This document shows positions 21,476 to 32,941 of a DNA stretch of 64,000 nucleotides, one piece after another. The stretch spans positions 10,620,006 to 10,684,005 of the forward strand of contig NC_086171.1 of assembly GCF_023053635.1 (NCBI RefSeq). Direction: 5' to 3'. The position numbers were made by a program, and so were the translations under genes. The stretch is from Elgaria multicarinata webbii. Its lineage: Eukaryota > Chordata > Lepidosauria > Squamata > Anguidae. The notes beneath the pieces were generated by a model. That model searched no databases. It saw nothing but the letters and a program-made list of their open reading frames with translations, and was not told the origin of the DNA. Each line of letters starts with the position of its first letter. The first letter of the stretch is position 1.

Positions 21476-21540
21476 TAATGTGCCCCAACAGTTATCAGTG
21501 CGCTTCAATACTGCTCTAAAGCAGTAGTGTAGATCTAGCT
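21476..21540. repeat. Fragment of GCCTAATCTACACC-type MITE
   Basis: CCCCAACAGTTATCAGTGCG, TTCAATACTGCTCTAAAGCA and GTAGTGTAGATC match the interior and right part of the elements at 32130 and 45069. Both ends are lost or diverged. Confidence 0.7.
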
Positions 21541-21592
21541 CAGGTGATCTTGACATTGCTGCCATGGCGCCCAAAGATAGGTTCTATTGTAG

Positions 21593-21830
21593 CCCTGCCA
21601 AGCAAGGCCAGACCAACCCCTAGGCAGAGCGATGCAGTTGCTTCAGGCAGCAAATGCTGGGAGGCAGCAGGAAAGTGTCGGAGGAAAGAGCTGTGAGTCT
21701 TGTGGCTTGTGCCTTCAGGTGCAGTGGAGGAAGCTCTTCCATCCCCAGTACTGATAATCTGCTAGTCCAGTTGGCTTTTGTAAATGGCATGGAAGGGGCA
21801 CCGTTTTGTTCTTCACCTCAGGCAACAGAA
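21593..21830. mobile_element. hAT-like element, GGCCAGCCCTACC family fragment
   Basis: CCCCTAGGCAGAGCGATGCA, CTTCAGGCAGCAAATGCTGG and the end CACCTCAGGCAACAGAATGG align with the reverse complement of the intact copy at 29206-29479 and with 57522-57850. The ends are too diverged for a target duplication call. Confidence 0.6.
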
Positions 21831-21831
21831 T

Positions 21832-22324
21832 GGCTGAGTTCAGAAGACATATTAGGCAACAGAAGGGGTAATAACATACAGTTCATTAATTTTCCGGTAC
21901 TCCTCACTCAACATGTTGCCCCTCCTCCGTCGTGTGGCTGAGAGTCCCAGCGTCCTTCTGGGCTGCTGGTGCTCCACCCTCCCTCCTCCCTCAGTCCTCC
22001 TGGCTGCATCCCATAAGCCATTGCGAGTTCTGCCGGCTGTACAGGAGCAGCTGGGGGTGTTTTCGTCCGTTCCTGCCAGAGAACTCTATGGCCAATGGAA
22101 TAATGCACTCAACGGAGGGAGGGGGGAGCCCTCCACATGACATTTTAATTGATTATTTGATAAGCAATGGAGCAGCCCATTGTCTTTCTCCATTGCTTAA
22201 AATGGCGAGATAGCATCCTCTTGGTTGTGTGCATTGTGTGTGTTCCCCCATGACACAATAATCAACTCAACCGACAGTTGCCTCTTCCTTTCCCCGTTGA
22301 TTATCATGTTGTCTGAACCCAGCC
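21832..22324. mobile_element. MITE with GGCTGAGTTCAGA ends
   Basis: Left end GGCTGAGTTCAGAAGACAT and right end ATGTTGTCTGAACCCAGCC are inverted repeats. The interior has TTGATTATTTG and CAACTCAACCGACAGTTG and a middle (21935-22130) similar to the copy at 49252-49729 (GCCATTGCGAGTTCTGCCGG against GCCATTGTGAGGTCTGCCGG). No coding function; target duplication not evident. Confidence 0.78.
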
Positions 22325-22395
22325 ACTGTCTCAGTCCAGCCTTGCTGTTAAGGTGTAACAAATACAGAATCCATTTCCAGTGGTGGGGAAATAAT

Positions 22396-22434
22396 GATGA
22401 TGAAGAGGAGGAGGAGGAGGAGGAGGAGGAGGAG
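22396..22434. repeat. (GAG)n microsatellite
   Basis: GATGATGAAGAGGAGGAGG continuing for about 40 bases. Confidence 0.9.
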
Positions 22435-24214
22435 AAAAAGGGGCACTAAAAGGCAAAGGAAAGTTTGATGGGGTGGGAACATTGTCCCACTTGTTAAATT
22501 TCTAAAATAGAAATAATACAAACCTCTCAGAGATTTCCATCTTATACATATTTTCTCTGAAGTAAGTTCTCTTGGTTTTGATAGAATTAACTTCCAATAA
22601 GCATGTTGAAGATTGCACTCTTATTTTAATTTTCAGTTTATGATTCCTTTCAAATTTGTAAAAAGTTCTTTTTCTTCAAGTTATCAGAGAGATCAAGCAA
22701 TAGGGGTGGGGCAGGGTGAACTACTTTTGGGGGCACTGTTTGATCATCCTCTGGTGCTGCTTCCACCCACTTTGCAGTTCTGAGGTACGAATTGTTTCTT
22801 TGTGGCTGCCGAAGAACTATGCAGTGTTCTTCACATCAGTGTGTTCTTCCCAAAGAATGCTTCCTCCATTGAGACCAAGAAAAAATGGCTAGATGGTGGC
22901 GGTAGCAGGAATAGAGTCATGTCCGGCTGTTTTGTAGCACAGCATGAATAAAGTCAAAGACTTGAGAGAGCAGATGCATTCTTTTCTATTTGAAGCTCAA
23001 AGTTATAACAGACCTGGATTAGATTACTGGAAGATGGTCAATTTATTCATGAAATTCAAACATGACTATGCCTGTGGAAACAAAAAGAAATAATTTATTT
23101 TACCTTCGATAGAACACATGTGCAGGGCTTAAAAGGATGTGTGTGTGTGTGTGCGTGCATATGTGCGCGTGTACTACTTTAATTACTGACACTAAGTGAT
23201 TTCCCAATTAAGTGAACAATTAGCATGAATCATATAATCAGCTATAAAGAATTGAAATGGGAAAGACCTATTAGGTCATTAGTTTGTCTTACTGCAAATG
23301 TAGAAATATCCCTGCCAATGCATGAATAATGAAGACAGTTAATTGGGCAGGAAAGCTTTAACTTTAACCGATTGACAGGCTTGGGATAAAATGCAAGTTT
23401 GTCAATATCCTTCATATTGAAGAGATTGGAGTTTTTAATCCTAGTTTTGCTGTTGTTGGAGCTAAACCATTGGTAATCCAGAGTGTCAAACATGACCGAT
23501 AGAAATGTGAGAGTCTCACTTTGCTGAAGGAAGAAATAAAAGCACCATATAGCAAAGCATTTATGTCCCCAGGGCCAAATGTTTGAAGATATTTTTAATT
23601 CTTCTCTGGACTATCTCCAGGAAATTGGTAATAATTACTAATTGTATTTTTGTAAGCCAAATGAAAGGATGCATTCTCTCTTGAAATTTGCCTTTAGTTT
23701 GTGCAATTAATTACTTTTCTCTTTTATGCAATTAAGCAAAAATGTAACACAAAGACAAGAATTAGCCAGTTAACCCCTGCTAGAAGATCTGAAACTAGAC
23801 CTTCTTTTTGCTGTGCTGAGAGTTAGATTTTTCATGCTAATATCTCTTATAAATGTGGTATTTTTTTAAAAAAAAAAAGGTAAGAAGGGAATCACATTTG
23901 AAAGTTACAATTAATAGCTTATTTTTGTGTGTCAATAGGAATAGCACAGGTTTTACAAAATAATGCTGTTTATCCCTTTAATATCAACAATTGTTCATTT
24001 AGGTGGGTGTGGGTACAGTGTGAAGATAATTAAGCAAAACAAGTCCTTAAAGATGATTACCGTTTTATTCATGTATAGTTACTACTTATCAATAAAATGA
24101 TTCCCATGACAGCCCATCATTTTTACTGGGCAGAGAAAGTATAAAATTCTCATGGTTGTTGGAGATGCACTGCATACAATATTTCAGCTGTAATGGGGAA
24201 ATACAGGAGACTAA
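22435..24214. other. No recognised gene or repeat
   Basis: About 1.8 kb of AT-rich DNA with a short GT run at 23137-23171. The 23550-24020 part has long A/T-rich words and few CpG and could be conserved non-coding sequence; this is a guess that alignment would settle. Confidence 0.4.
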
Positions 24215-24308
24215 TAGTACAATTCTTTGCATGTCTACTCAAAAGGAAGCCCTAATGAATTCAGTGGGATTTACTCCTATGTAAGTGTTTATAGGATTGC
24301 ATCCTAAG
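24215..24308. repeat. Palindromic TGCAATCCTA-type element
   Basis: AGTACAATTCTTTGCATGTC, then AATTCAGTGGGATTTACTCC and TATAGGATTGCATCCTAAGG. It has the family's AATGAATTCAGTGGGA core and terminal TAGGATTGCA. Confidence 0.7.
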
Positions 24309-24637
24309 GCTGCCACCATCACCCTTAATGTAATAATGAAAAGCCAGTTGTCTATGTTTCTCATGTTCCAGCATAGCCAAGGAATTCAGGGCTATGCAAT
24401 GAAGTGATGCATCTGATGCGCATCAACTTGCTTCTGTTTGACCTGTCCAAGAAATGTATGCTTCTCCGCACACAAAAATCTAGCTCTTAAATATGGATCT
24501 ATATAAGAAAAGGAGTTGGGGTACAGTAAACATTGAGAGAAAGCTGTAACATTCCTGCCCCTATCCTAGTAAGAATTCCCCTCCTCTAACGCCTTTCACA
24601 TCCCAATAGAGAACCACCTTCTCTCCCACACACTTGG
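24309..24637. other. No recognised feature
   Basis: Intergenic sequence without repeat termini. Confidence 0.4.
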
Positions 24638-25201
24638 GCCTCATCTACAACTAGAGGCCTTCCGGGATGAAGGGGAGGATCCCGGGTTTACCAGCTTCAT
24701 GGATCGTCCCCCTGCTTCTAAATGCCAGCGTGTCATCGCAGAAGTCAAGAGAGCGCTCCTGGTGTGGCTTCTTTTTTTTTTAAGTGAGACATTTGCGCAA
24801 TTGCACAGTTATGGGGCCACAATCCAGTGCCTTGGTGATTTATTTTTTTAAAAAAATGGGGAAAGTTTGGTGCCGGAAAATGCTGACAGCCATCCCAGGT
24901 ATGGTGAAAATATTGCCATCCACCCCTGATGGGCACAGAAACCCCCCCCCCACCTCCATGCCCATTTGAACAGCCACGCTACTCACAGGGAGGAGGGAGG
25001 ACCTGGGAGCCCACAACTCACTACCCACAGTCCTCAGGGTTGTCCCAGGACCACAGGAAAAACCAGGAAAACCACAGTCCCAATTATCTGGGACAACTGA
25101 GAGGTCATCCCCAGTTGACACCAGGATCCCCTGTGTGTCATTTGGACACACAGGGGCAACCTTGAGCTGACCCCAGGATAAATGGCAGGTGTAGATTAGG
25201 C
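24638..25201. mobile_element. 5-bp-duplication MITE, GCCTCATCTACAAC ends
   Basis: Left end GCCTCATCTACAACTAG and right end GGTGTAGATTAGGC are inverted repeats. A perfect 5-bp duplication CTTGG flanks it (24633-24637 and 25202-25206). The interior carries CCAGGATCCCCTGTGTGTCA and GACACACAGGGGCAACC, shared with the GCCTTAGC members. It is 564 bp long and has no transposase. Confidence 0.85.
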
Positions 25202-25209
25202 CTTGGTTT

Positions 25210-25757
25210 CACTGTACCAGGACCTTTAAGTTTAAGGGTCAACTCTTACTCAGTCTTCTTTTTGTGAGGAAACACAGACTTTATACTTTAACCTTATATT
25301 CACTTGTTATTACCTCTCCCTTACACAGTCACAGGCAGAAGGAATATGATTTTATAAACAAATGAAGCTTTATTAATTACAATAATAAGTTGTAATTAAT
25401 ATCTCTATCAATATGTGATCTCTCCCACCAAATATTCTTTATCACATACTTAAACAATGCTTTACAACCACCACAGACCTTCACTCTATACTTAGCTCAC
25501 TGTCTCCTTCATCACCTAACTCTATTCCAGACCATTTCCCTATCTCTGAACTAACCCATCTTTTATCCTGTCCCTATCTGCCTTCCACAGGACAGCACCC
25601 AATTTATATCGCACTCACCCACACACTTTACACCCGCCTTCTCACTCTCTCAGCCAATCAGCTCACAAATGTAAATCTATACTTATCAAACCATAGACCT
25701 ATAACAAGCACACACATTTATAAACATAAATTCAGTATGTACAGACATATAACGTCA
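25210..25757 (-). mobile_element. Possible LTR-like segment (fossil)
   Basis: On the minus strand this segment has a TATA-like GCGATATAAATTGG region, an AATAAAGC polyadenylation-type signal and a downstream GT-rich end, the order seen in LTRs. Clear terminal TG...CA boundaries and a target duplication are not visible, so the family is unassigned. It could equally be ordinary AT-rich DNA. Any such element would be old. Confidence 0.3.
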
Positions 25758-25864
25758 CGAATACTATTTTCTGTTGGAGAGTAATGTCATGCACGTACAT
25801 GCAAAGATGGAGGAAGTGGTTGTTTTTTTGTTTTGTTTTTAACTTCCCTTAGCCCTTGTAAACT

Positions 25865-26110
25865 GGGAGTCTTTTTATAGAAGACTTGAGGGCTGCCACG
25901 CAGTCTCCTTTTGCAGCCAAACCACTTTGTTGATGATACTACTATTTTTAACCTGAGTGGACATATGTTAACCATGTAGAGGAAGTGAAGAGGTCAGAAG
26001 AAAGGTCAAGGTTGGCATGGCAGAAGCAACTCTCTTAGGGCCTCCAATTAAGCTTCGGATGTCCAATTGACTGCAAGTCAAAGGCAAAAGCCATTGCAAT
26101 TGTCCTGCTC
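25865..26110. repeat. Unclassified interspersed repeat, copy 2
   Basis: Same blocks as 16116-16345: GCCAAACCACTTTGTTGATG, TACTATTTTTAACCTGAG, GTAGAGGAAGTGAAGAGGTC, GTCCAATTGA and GGCAAAAGCCATTGCAATTG. The similarity by eye is about three quarters, and the unit extends at least from GGGCTGCCACGCAGTCTCC to AATTGTCC. Confidence 0.7.
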
Positions 26111-26643
26111 ACAAAATTCAAAGACAACCAGGCTTCTTTTTTATCATGTGTCCAGGAACTATTGTCATTTTCAAGTTTAATTCTTTTTTATTTAATGGTA
26201 TTTATAACAATTTCCAAGTGGTATGCAAACACTGCACAATAAAACCATGGTAAAGTACAATGCAAAAACTTAACAGTGAGGGTAAAATGACACAAGAACA
26301 AAATCACCTTTCCGGGAAAGCATGTTGAAAGAAGTAAGTTTTCAGTTCATGCTGAAAACCCAAAAGGGTCGGCATTCCAAAGAATGGGTGCTGTGATGCT
26401 AAAGATTGTATTGTGGTCTTTCATAGACTGGGCCTCCAATATCTTAGATTATCCCCTGATGAGCACAGCATCCAAACCAGCTGGAAGAAAGTCAGGTAGT
26501 ATCTTACATTGGGGGGCGGGGCGGGCAGAAGGTAGATTGGGATCTGAAGCAGATTGGCAAGGACTTCTGTCTCCCAGTTGTTAACACTGGCCATAAAATG
26601 ACTCCCCCCCCCAATTATTCTGCTTAGAAGAAGAAAGAGAGTG

Positions 26644-26644
<1 letters not shown>
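26111..26644. other. No recognised feature
   Basis: 26175-26300 contains LINE-like A-rich words but nothing diagnostic. Confidence 0.35.
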
Positions 26645-26689
<45 letters not shown>

Positions 26690-26702
26690 ACATGTGTGTG
26701 TG
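26645..26702. repeat. (GT)n microsatellite
   Basis: About 25 GT units followed by CACATGTGTGTG. Confidence 0.95.
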
Positions 26703-26713
26703 TGTTAACCAAG

Positions 26714-26904
26714 GACTAATCTACACCAAGCAGGATATAAAAGTGGTATATAAAAGGCAGGAGCCACACCAAGCAGTATATAGTGGTATGAAAGTGGTAT
26801 ATGGTATGTGTCAATGGGCCCATACTGCTATAAAGCAGTAATGTGATTCCTGCCTTTTATATACAGCTTTCACAGTGCTATATCCTGCTTGGTGTAGATT
26901 AGGC
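26714..26904. mobile_element. 5-bp-duplication MITE, GCCTAATCTACACC ends
   Basis: Left end GACTAATCTACACCAAGCAG and right end CTGCTTGGTGTAGATTAGGC are inverted repeats. The flanks are a perfect 5-bp duplication CCAAG (26709-26713, 26905-26909). The interior has TATATAAAAGGCAGGAGCCA and its inverted counterpart CCTGCCTTTTATATA. This 191-bp copy is a good reference for the family. Confidence 0.92.
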
Positions 26905-27137
26905 CCAAGAGTGCATTTTTGAGTGGAAGGACCATGATCTCAGTTCAGTTCTGGTGCTCCAAACAAATTCCTGAAGAGTTCTTTTATTGTAAGTGTCTGT
27001 CTACAGCCAACTCCAGTTGATGGATCTCAGGAGTCTAATAAAAATCAAAGTAGATCCCACTAGCTTGGGGTCTGCCCTCTCCCTGGTCTTGAGCTGAACT
27101 GTCAAATGGTTTTCTAGGTCCACCTCTGACACCCTGA

Positions 27138-27500
27138 CCTGGTTCAGATGACATGACAGCCCACCATGGGTTAATTAACCCTTAGGCTCTGCAGCACATA
27201 TTGTCCACCATTAGGAATATGCAAGCTCTAGCCTGGGGTCACCGTGGCTTGTCATGCCATCCAAACCTGGGTGGCAGGGTTTATTTGAGGGTTAAACAAT
27301 TCATGTATGACCTATGGATTGTTTTAAGGTTATGCAAGGCTTGTTTAACCCTCAAATAACCCCTGCTGGCTGGATTTGGATGGCATGACGAACCAAGGTG
27401 ACCCCAGGCTAGCGCTTGCATATTCATAATGGCAGCTGCATACACTGCAGTTCCTCACAGGTAAATTAACCCACAATGGGCACATTGTGTGATCTAGCCC
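27138..27500. mobile_element. Palindromic GGTTCAGATGACATG element
   Basis: CATGGGTTAATTAACCC at the left corresponds to GTAAATTAACCCACAATGG at the right. Near the centre GAGGGTTAAACAATTCATG and TTGTTTAACCCTCAAATAA pair. GGCATGACGAACC and GGCTTGTCATGCC add to the stem. It resembles the GTTCAGAYGACATG group; the target duplication is unclear. Confidence 0.75.
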
Positions 27501-28536
27501 ATTGTTATTACAGCAATGATTATGCAACTTGGACTAATGATACAAAAATACTGAGATAGAAATTTGGGTTTTATATTGATATTTCTACTAGCATTTCCCC
27601 CAAAAAACTTCATTTCCGTTTCAACATTTGCTTTTTGATGCCACCCCAACTGATCATTTATTTATTCTGAAAAATGAAAAACAAAATAAAATCAGTGTTA
27701 ATAAGTTCTAACAGAGCAAAAATAAGCCAAAAATGAAAATCTTCCATTTCATTGAAGCAAAATAGAAATCTTCAGTTCTCTCTTTCAGAAAGAGATTGAC
27801 AGTCACAATATATCATATCTACAACCACAGGTTATTTAAACTGGCATTTTTGTTTTCTAGGAGTAGCTTAGTTGTATTGCCTTGAATGGAGCTTAAGACT
27901 ACTTATGTGCAAATATGTGGCTTACGTGGTTTGAGCATTGCAGCGTTTTGCACTTGGACTCTGATTCAGAAATGTATATACACACATAATTAGACTCAGG
28001 CAAATAATAACTCACAAATTTGTTCTGCCCTGCCCTGCCCAATGAAGATGGGTAGAGTAGATATTAAATCCTTCCTATTGCTAAGCTTAAAGAAATCAAA
28101 TTCTTGTAACACACATTTTCATTTAACTAGTGCACCTTCCAAGTATCATAAAGCGCCAAAGGACTTTGCGTTGGCATCACACCTAGTTACAGTAGTGCTA
28201 AGTTTCAAGTTGCAGCAAAAGCCAACATCTGGAGGTAATTGGCTGGATTTAAACTGGCTTTGGTGGTAATATGTAAGTCATATTTCATCCTAGCGTATAT
28301 TTCATTCATCTTATAAAAAGATACTTCTTTCCAAGCCTCCTAGACATATTCCTTTGCTTTCTCATATATCAGAAGTATCAGATGGAGCAGACCACATAAA
28401 GCAGAAGAAGTGGATGCTACAGTCTTAACATTAACAATTCTGAGCATTGTTGCCAACATGTCCATTTCCTTAAAGGAAAATAAAAATCCACACATTTCCC
28501 TTCTGATCCCATTTATACAGAAGCCATCAGTAGCAA

Positions 28537-28573
<37 letters not shown>

Positions 28574-29197
28574 GGTGTTTTTTGGGTAGGTGCGGGGGAG
28601 GCATTGGTTAGTTTGATAATACAAATCTCGGATGCATGCAAAAAAAGAGAAATAATTTGAAATGAAGCAGTGAAAACTTGATAGCTTCTGGAAAATGAAA
28701 GTGAATGGCAGAGCATGGGATTTTTTGTAAGTATGTTGGTTACAACTCATTGGGATTTGCAGAATAAAGTGGAAGAGGCAGAGTAACTACACAATAAATG
28801 GAGATTACCAAGTTGCATATTTTTTCTGTCATTTTGGGTGGAGCTACACGTAACACATAAACACTGACTGATGCTTCTCAGAAGATAAGGTACCTTCAAG
28901 GTCGGATGATTTGAAGCAGCTGACCAATGCTTGCTCATAGACTCAGAATTTGCTCAACTGTCTGACCAACTTCTCTTGAGTGTGAAAACTCTGCTTACAC
29001 AGAGGTCAGGGCCTTCCAACTCTCTATTGCTGTCTCAGACCTTGAGCATTACCCAGCTATACCTTGACAATACTCTTGCCTCTGATATCTCTCTGATCCC
29101 TCTGTTTGCTTGTTTGGACCCTCGACATTCTGGATGGTTCAGCATCTTAGATCCTGGTCTGCCTTCGTCTCTGGAACTCAACCCTACATTCAACATG
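27501..29197. other. No gene; one (GT)n run at 28540-28571
   Basis: About 1.7 kb without repeat termini other than the GT microsatellite. The longer open frame across the microsatellite on the minus strand shows no recognisable domain. Confidence 0.45.
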
Positions 29198-29205
29198 CCC
29201 CTGTC

Positions 29206-29479
29206 CTGGGCTGTCCCAAGACATTTTGGTGCCTAAGGCAAAAATGGTGCCCCTCCCATTCGATGTACAAAAGCTGGCTGGGCTGGCAGTTGGACTTTTC
29301 TTCAGCAAGTGACAATGGAACAGCATCTTCCACCACACCTGAAGTCAGCAGGCTAGCTCAGGGGGCGTAGGGCCTACTGCATGGCCTACAGCTCTCAGCT
29401 CCAATCCCTTGCTGCCACCTCCCAGCATCCACTGCCTGAGGCCATAGCCTCACTCTGCCTAATGGTAGAGCTGGCCCTG
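29206..29479. mobile_element. Non-autonomous hAT element, 274 bp
   Basis: Left end CTGGGCTGTCCCAAG and right end GTAGAGCTGGCCCTG are imperfect inverted repeats. The 8-bp duplication CCCCTGTC is perfect (29198-29205, 29480-29487). The interior has GGTGCCTAAGGCA and CACTCTGCCTAATGG. Partial copies of the family occur at 21593 and 57522, in the other orientation. Confidence 0.9.
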
Positions 29480-29487
29480 CCCCTGTC

Positions 29488-30753
29488 CTCACTTTCCCCC
29501 TTGACTAAAAGGCTGGAGCTGACCCTCCTAAAGCAGACAGGTTGCTATAATAAGTGAATTATTTAAGTAATCTAAAGGCATGGCTGTGGATTCACAAGTG
29601 AAGATGTTATCTGTCCTAAACTGCGGACAGCGTTAAATATAGTCAACAATGCAATGTGATTGGAAAAAGATGGCAACACATTTGTGCTGCATTTTTCCAG
29701 CATGGATTATCATAAGACACCACTGAAACGTCCCCCCCCGCCTCCCCCAGCACTACCACAAAAATGCAATTCAAGAAAATGTGGCGCTCTTGTGCCAAAC
29801 ATATTGAAAATTCCAAGCTAGACTCACTGTCCCATTGGTTTGCTGATACTTAACCAATGCAGCTCTGCTTTTGACATGAATTTGACACAGGTGCAGACAC
29901 AGGCGTAACATACGGGAGCAATTTTCTGATTCGTTAATGGAAACCCTGAAGGAGAGTTGGAATAAGATGTACAATGTAATGTGGCATTGTTAAGAATTAA
30001 CATTTCTTGTGGAGGACAAAGATTAAACTTGGGGGAGGGGGAGGGGGCATCTACCTTCTCATTAGGCTTCATGGTTGCCTAGATTATTTGGATTTAAACT
30101 CAGCTCCCAACTTGCTAAGAATACATTGATTTCAGATAAAGTGCCAGAAGCTCCCATATCATTCTGGCTTCAAATAGGAAGTTGTGATTGGATGCTTCAC
30201 AAAAAAACTCCAGCTTCAGTGCCTGACACTCTCCACTTAGTCCAATGAAAAGGATTCAGGATGCAGGCTTAGGAAAGACTTTTGTTGGTAAGGACCTAGA
30301 ATTGGAATTACTGCACAGTCCTGCCAGCAAACAGTAAGAAGCCCTCTCAGGGGTCCCTGATCTTTTTTGGGTTGGTGGGCACATTTGAAATGTTGAAAGA
30401 ACATCATGGATGCTCTCACCAAATGGCTGCCATGTGGGGGGCTTGCCCATTTATAAAATGTCTGCCATGGCCAGTCACAAAACACAAATTTCCCAGAAGG
30501 CAAACTGGTGAGACTAAAAGAAAAATATAAGAAAAATTGTCCAAAATATAAGTACAAGGCAGAAGTGGGGTCTGCAATCCAAAACACAAAAATCACTTTT
30601 ATGAAACCAATTAAAGATGGCACTGGAGGACAGCACTTTGCCTTGCAGTATACCAGCCCCTGATTTCTTTGTTTTTAATTATTATTATTATTTGAAAAAT
30701 CTTCAGCCACAAAATAAAAATCAGGAGGGACAGGGAGCCTGATGGACACCAAG
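29488..30753. other. No recognised feature
   Basis: Intergenic DNA; none of the short frames carries a motif. Confidence 0.4.
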
Positions 30754-30892
30754 GCCATAGCTAGACCTAAGGTTTATCCCTGGATTGTCCAGGCATCAAA
30801 CCTGTTCATCTAGGTGACACACAGTGGATCCAGTGCTCAGGCAGGGGTGAACCCTGGATGATCCCAGGATAAACCTTAGGTATAGCTACGGC
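30754..30892. mobile_element. 5-bp-duplication MITE, GCCATAGCTAGACC ends
   Basis: Left end GCCATAGCTAGACCTAAGG, right end CCTTAGGTATAGCTACGGC. A perfect CCAAG duplication flanks it (30749-30753, 30893-30897). Inside, GTTTATCCCTGGATTGTCC pairs with GGATGATCCCAGGATAAAC. It is 139 bp, the smallest intact member in the window together with 39121-39259. Confidence 0.92.
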
Positions 30893-30897
30893 CCAAG

Positions 30898-31435
30898 AGA
30901 GATGTCCTCGGGCACCATGTTGGAGACTCCAGGGCTAGCTAGACTAGGGATGTTGGAGAAATCTACAACCTATTACTGGAAATGAAAACTGTGAAAATGG
31001 GTTGGACCCTAGATCACGCTTAAAACCACCTTCTGGAGATTTGGGGCAGCATACATACAATGGAAGGGGAGATCCCCAAGGTTGCTTCCACACTTCAAAA
31101 CTTGAGGATAACTTTGCTAAGAGATTGATCTGGTCCCCTTTCCTGACCTGTTAATTGTCAGCAACTGTCAAATTAGACTATATGCAGTCCTGTCTTGTCA
31201 AGTACCTGTATGCTTCCTAACACACTTTGTCCCCTTGGACAGCAGAAACATACAAGGCAATAGACAAGGCAAGGCTATATATAGTTTGACAGCCATACCA
31301 GCACACTTTCACAAGTGCAAAAAATGGAGGGGAAATATTTCTGGGGCTGATTTCTATATTATGACTCCATTTGTGTAAATGTCATTGACCCCCAAAAATA
31401 ATTACCCATTTGCGCATATTTCTGGGGTTGAAAAA
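30898..31435. other. No recognised feature
   Basis: Intergenic DNA with a direct near-repeat TTTCTGGGGCTGATTT and TTTCTGGGGTTGAAAA at 31338 and 31420. Confidence 0.4.
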
Positions 31436-31680
31436 AAATGCTGCCCTTGCTGAGTGGCTCACTCACCACTTCTTGCAACCCACAATGGGATGGCTGCCTC
31501 AGGTTTGGCAACGCACCAACCTACCATGGGTAAAATAACCCCAAGAACAAACCATGAGTTGTCAGGGTGGCATGTGGCCCACAAGCAAGCCACCCTTTGT
31601 GAAGCAGTCCAGGTACTGAAGACATGATAACCCGCCATGCCTTGTTATCAATGACAGGTTGTTGTGTTATGTGAACCCAA
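31436..31680. repeat. Decayed palindromic MITE
   Basis: AACCCACAATGGGATGGC, CCTACCATGGGTAAAATAA, GAAGACATGATAACCCGCC and TTATGTGAACCCAAG resemble the GTTCAGAYGACATG/AACCCACAATGGG group (27138, 59604). Boundaries are approximate. Confidence 0.45.
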
Positions 31681-32091
31681 GTTGAATTCGACATGTTAAA
31701 TTGGGAGACTTGACTTCAGGGCCACAGAAGCGAGGCAAGATATGAAACAATTGTGTAAAATTGTGGCAAGATTATTGATGTGTGGGATCTATCTATCATG
31801 GAAGAAGATTACATGATAAGCAAAATCTGACATCCAGGCACTAAATTCATTATTACACATAAATGAATCCCATTGCTTCAAATTAGCATGATAGGACAGG
31901 AAACTTGACAACCCAATGTACTTATTTAGATAAAATGTAAGAATCTGGATTTCAGGTGACCTCATCCCATTTATTTTGTAAATTCAAATAGCAAGCTTTA
32001 TGATTATTGCAGAACATTTTTGGGGGGTGGGTGGGTGGGTAATAAAATGCTAGACGCAGGTTTACTAAAAACATTAAGGGTATTTATCTGA

Positions 32092-32691
32092 GAGCCAGTG
32101 TGGTATAGTGGCTAAAGTATTAAACTGGGGGCTCATCTACACCAAGCAGGATATTCCACTATGAAAGTGGTATATAAAAGGCAGGAGCTACACTACCGCT
32201 TTATAGTGGTATTGAAGTGCACTGAAGGATCTACACTACTGCTTTATAGTGGTACTGAAGTGCAGTGACAACTGTTGGGGCCCATGACATGTCTACATTG
32301 AGCAGGATATAACACTTTGAAAGCAGTATGAGAGTTGTATATGGCATGTGTCTATGGGCCCCAACAGTTGTCAGTGCAATTCAATACCACTATAAAGCAG
32401 TAGTGTGGCTCCTGCCTTTTATATACCACTTTCATACCACTTTCATAGTGGAATATCCTGCTTGGTGTAGATGAGCCCCAAGAGTCGGGAGATCTGAGTT
32501 CTTGTCCCCACTCGGCCATGGAAACCCATTGGGTGACTTTGGGCCAGCCGCAGACTCAGCCCAGCCTACCTCACAGGGTTGTTGTTGTGAGGATAAAATG
32601 GAGAGGAGGGGGATTGTGTATGCTACCTTGGGTTCCTTAGAGGAAAAAAGGTGGGATATAAATGCAATAAACAATAATAAATAATAATATC
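32092..32691 (+). mobile_element. tRNA-derived SINE, split by a MITE
   Basis: GAGCCAGTGTGGTATAGTGG (A-box region of a tRNA-related head) is separated by the MITE at 32130-32477 from AGTCGGGAGATCTGAGTTC, the B-box side. Then follow TTTGGGCCAGCC, CCTACCTCACAGGGTTGTTG and GGCGGGATATAAATGCAATA-like tail GTGGGATATAAATGCAATAA with an AATAATAAATAAT end. This architecture is that of the squamate Sauria-type SINE. Without the insertion it is about 250 bp. It is transcribed by RNA polymerase III when active; this copy is interrupted. Confidence 0.88.
32130..32477. mobile_element. 5-bp-duplication MITE inside a SINE
   Basis: Left end GGCTCATCTACACCAAGCAG, right end CTGCTTGGTGTAGATGAGCC. Flanks are CTGGG (32125-32129) and CCAAG (32478-32482), a diverged 5-bp pair lying exactly at the interruption of the SINE. 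The interior holds a partial duplication: GGATCTACACTACTGCTTTA follows an earlier ACTACCGCTTTATAGTGG, so it is longer (348 bp) than the copy at 26714. Confidence 0.88.
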
Positions 32692-32699
32692 TGGTTGAA

Positions 32700-32850
32700 G
32701 TGATTGATAATGGGTTGGATATAGATCGAATTATACTTAGAGTATATACTTATACTTAAATAAGTGGGACTTAAAATAGTCATGACTAACTTATGCCCTA
32801 TTTATTTCACTAGGTCTACTCTGATTAATTCTGAATCCAACCCTATAACT
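32700..32850. repeat. Palindromic GGTTGGAT element
   Basis: GGGTTGGATATAGATCGAAT at the left is answered by GATTAATTCTGAATCCAACC at the right. ACTTAAAATAGTCATGACTA and the following ACTTATGCCCTATTTATTTC form the core. Confidence 0.6.
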
Positions 32851-32941
32851 GGAGAGCATGAGATCTCCTTTTGAAGTCAATGGGACTTAAATGTGTTTAA
32901 CTTTTGCTGATAGTGTTTAATACCAAAAGATTTTATCTCAG

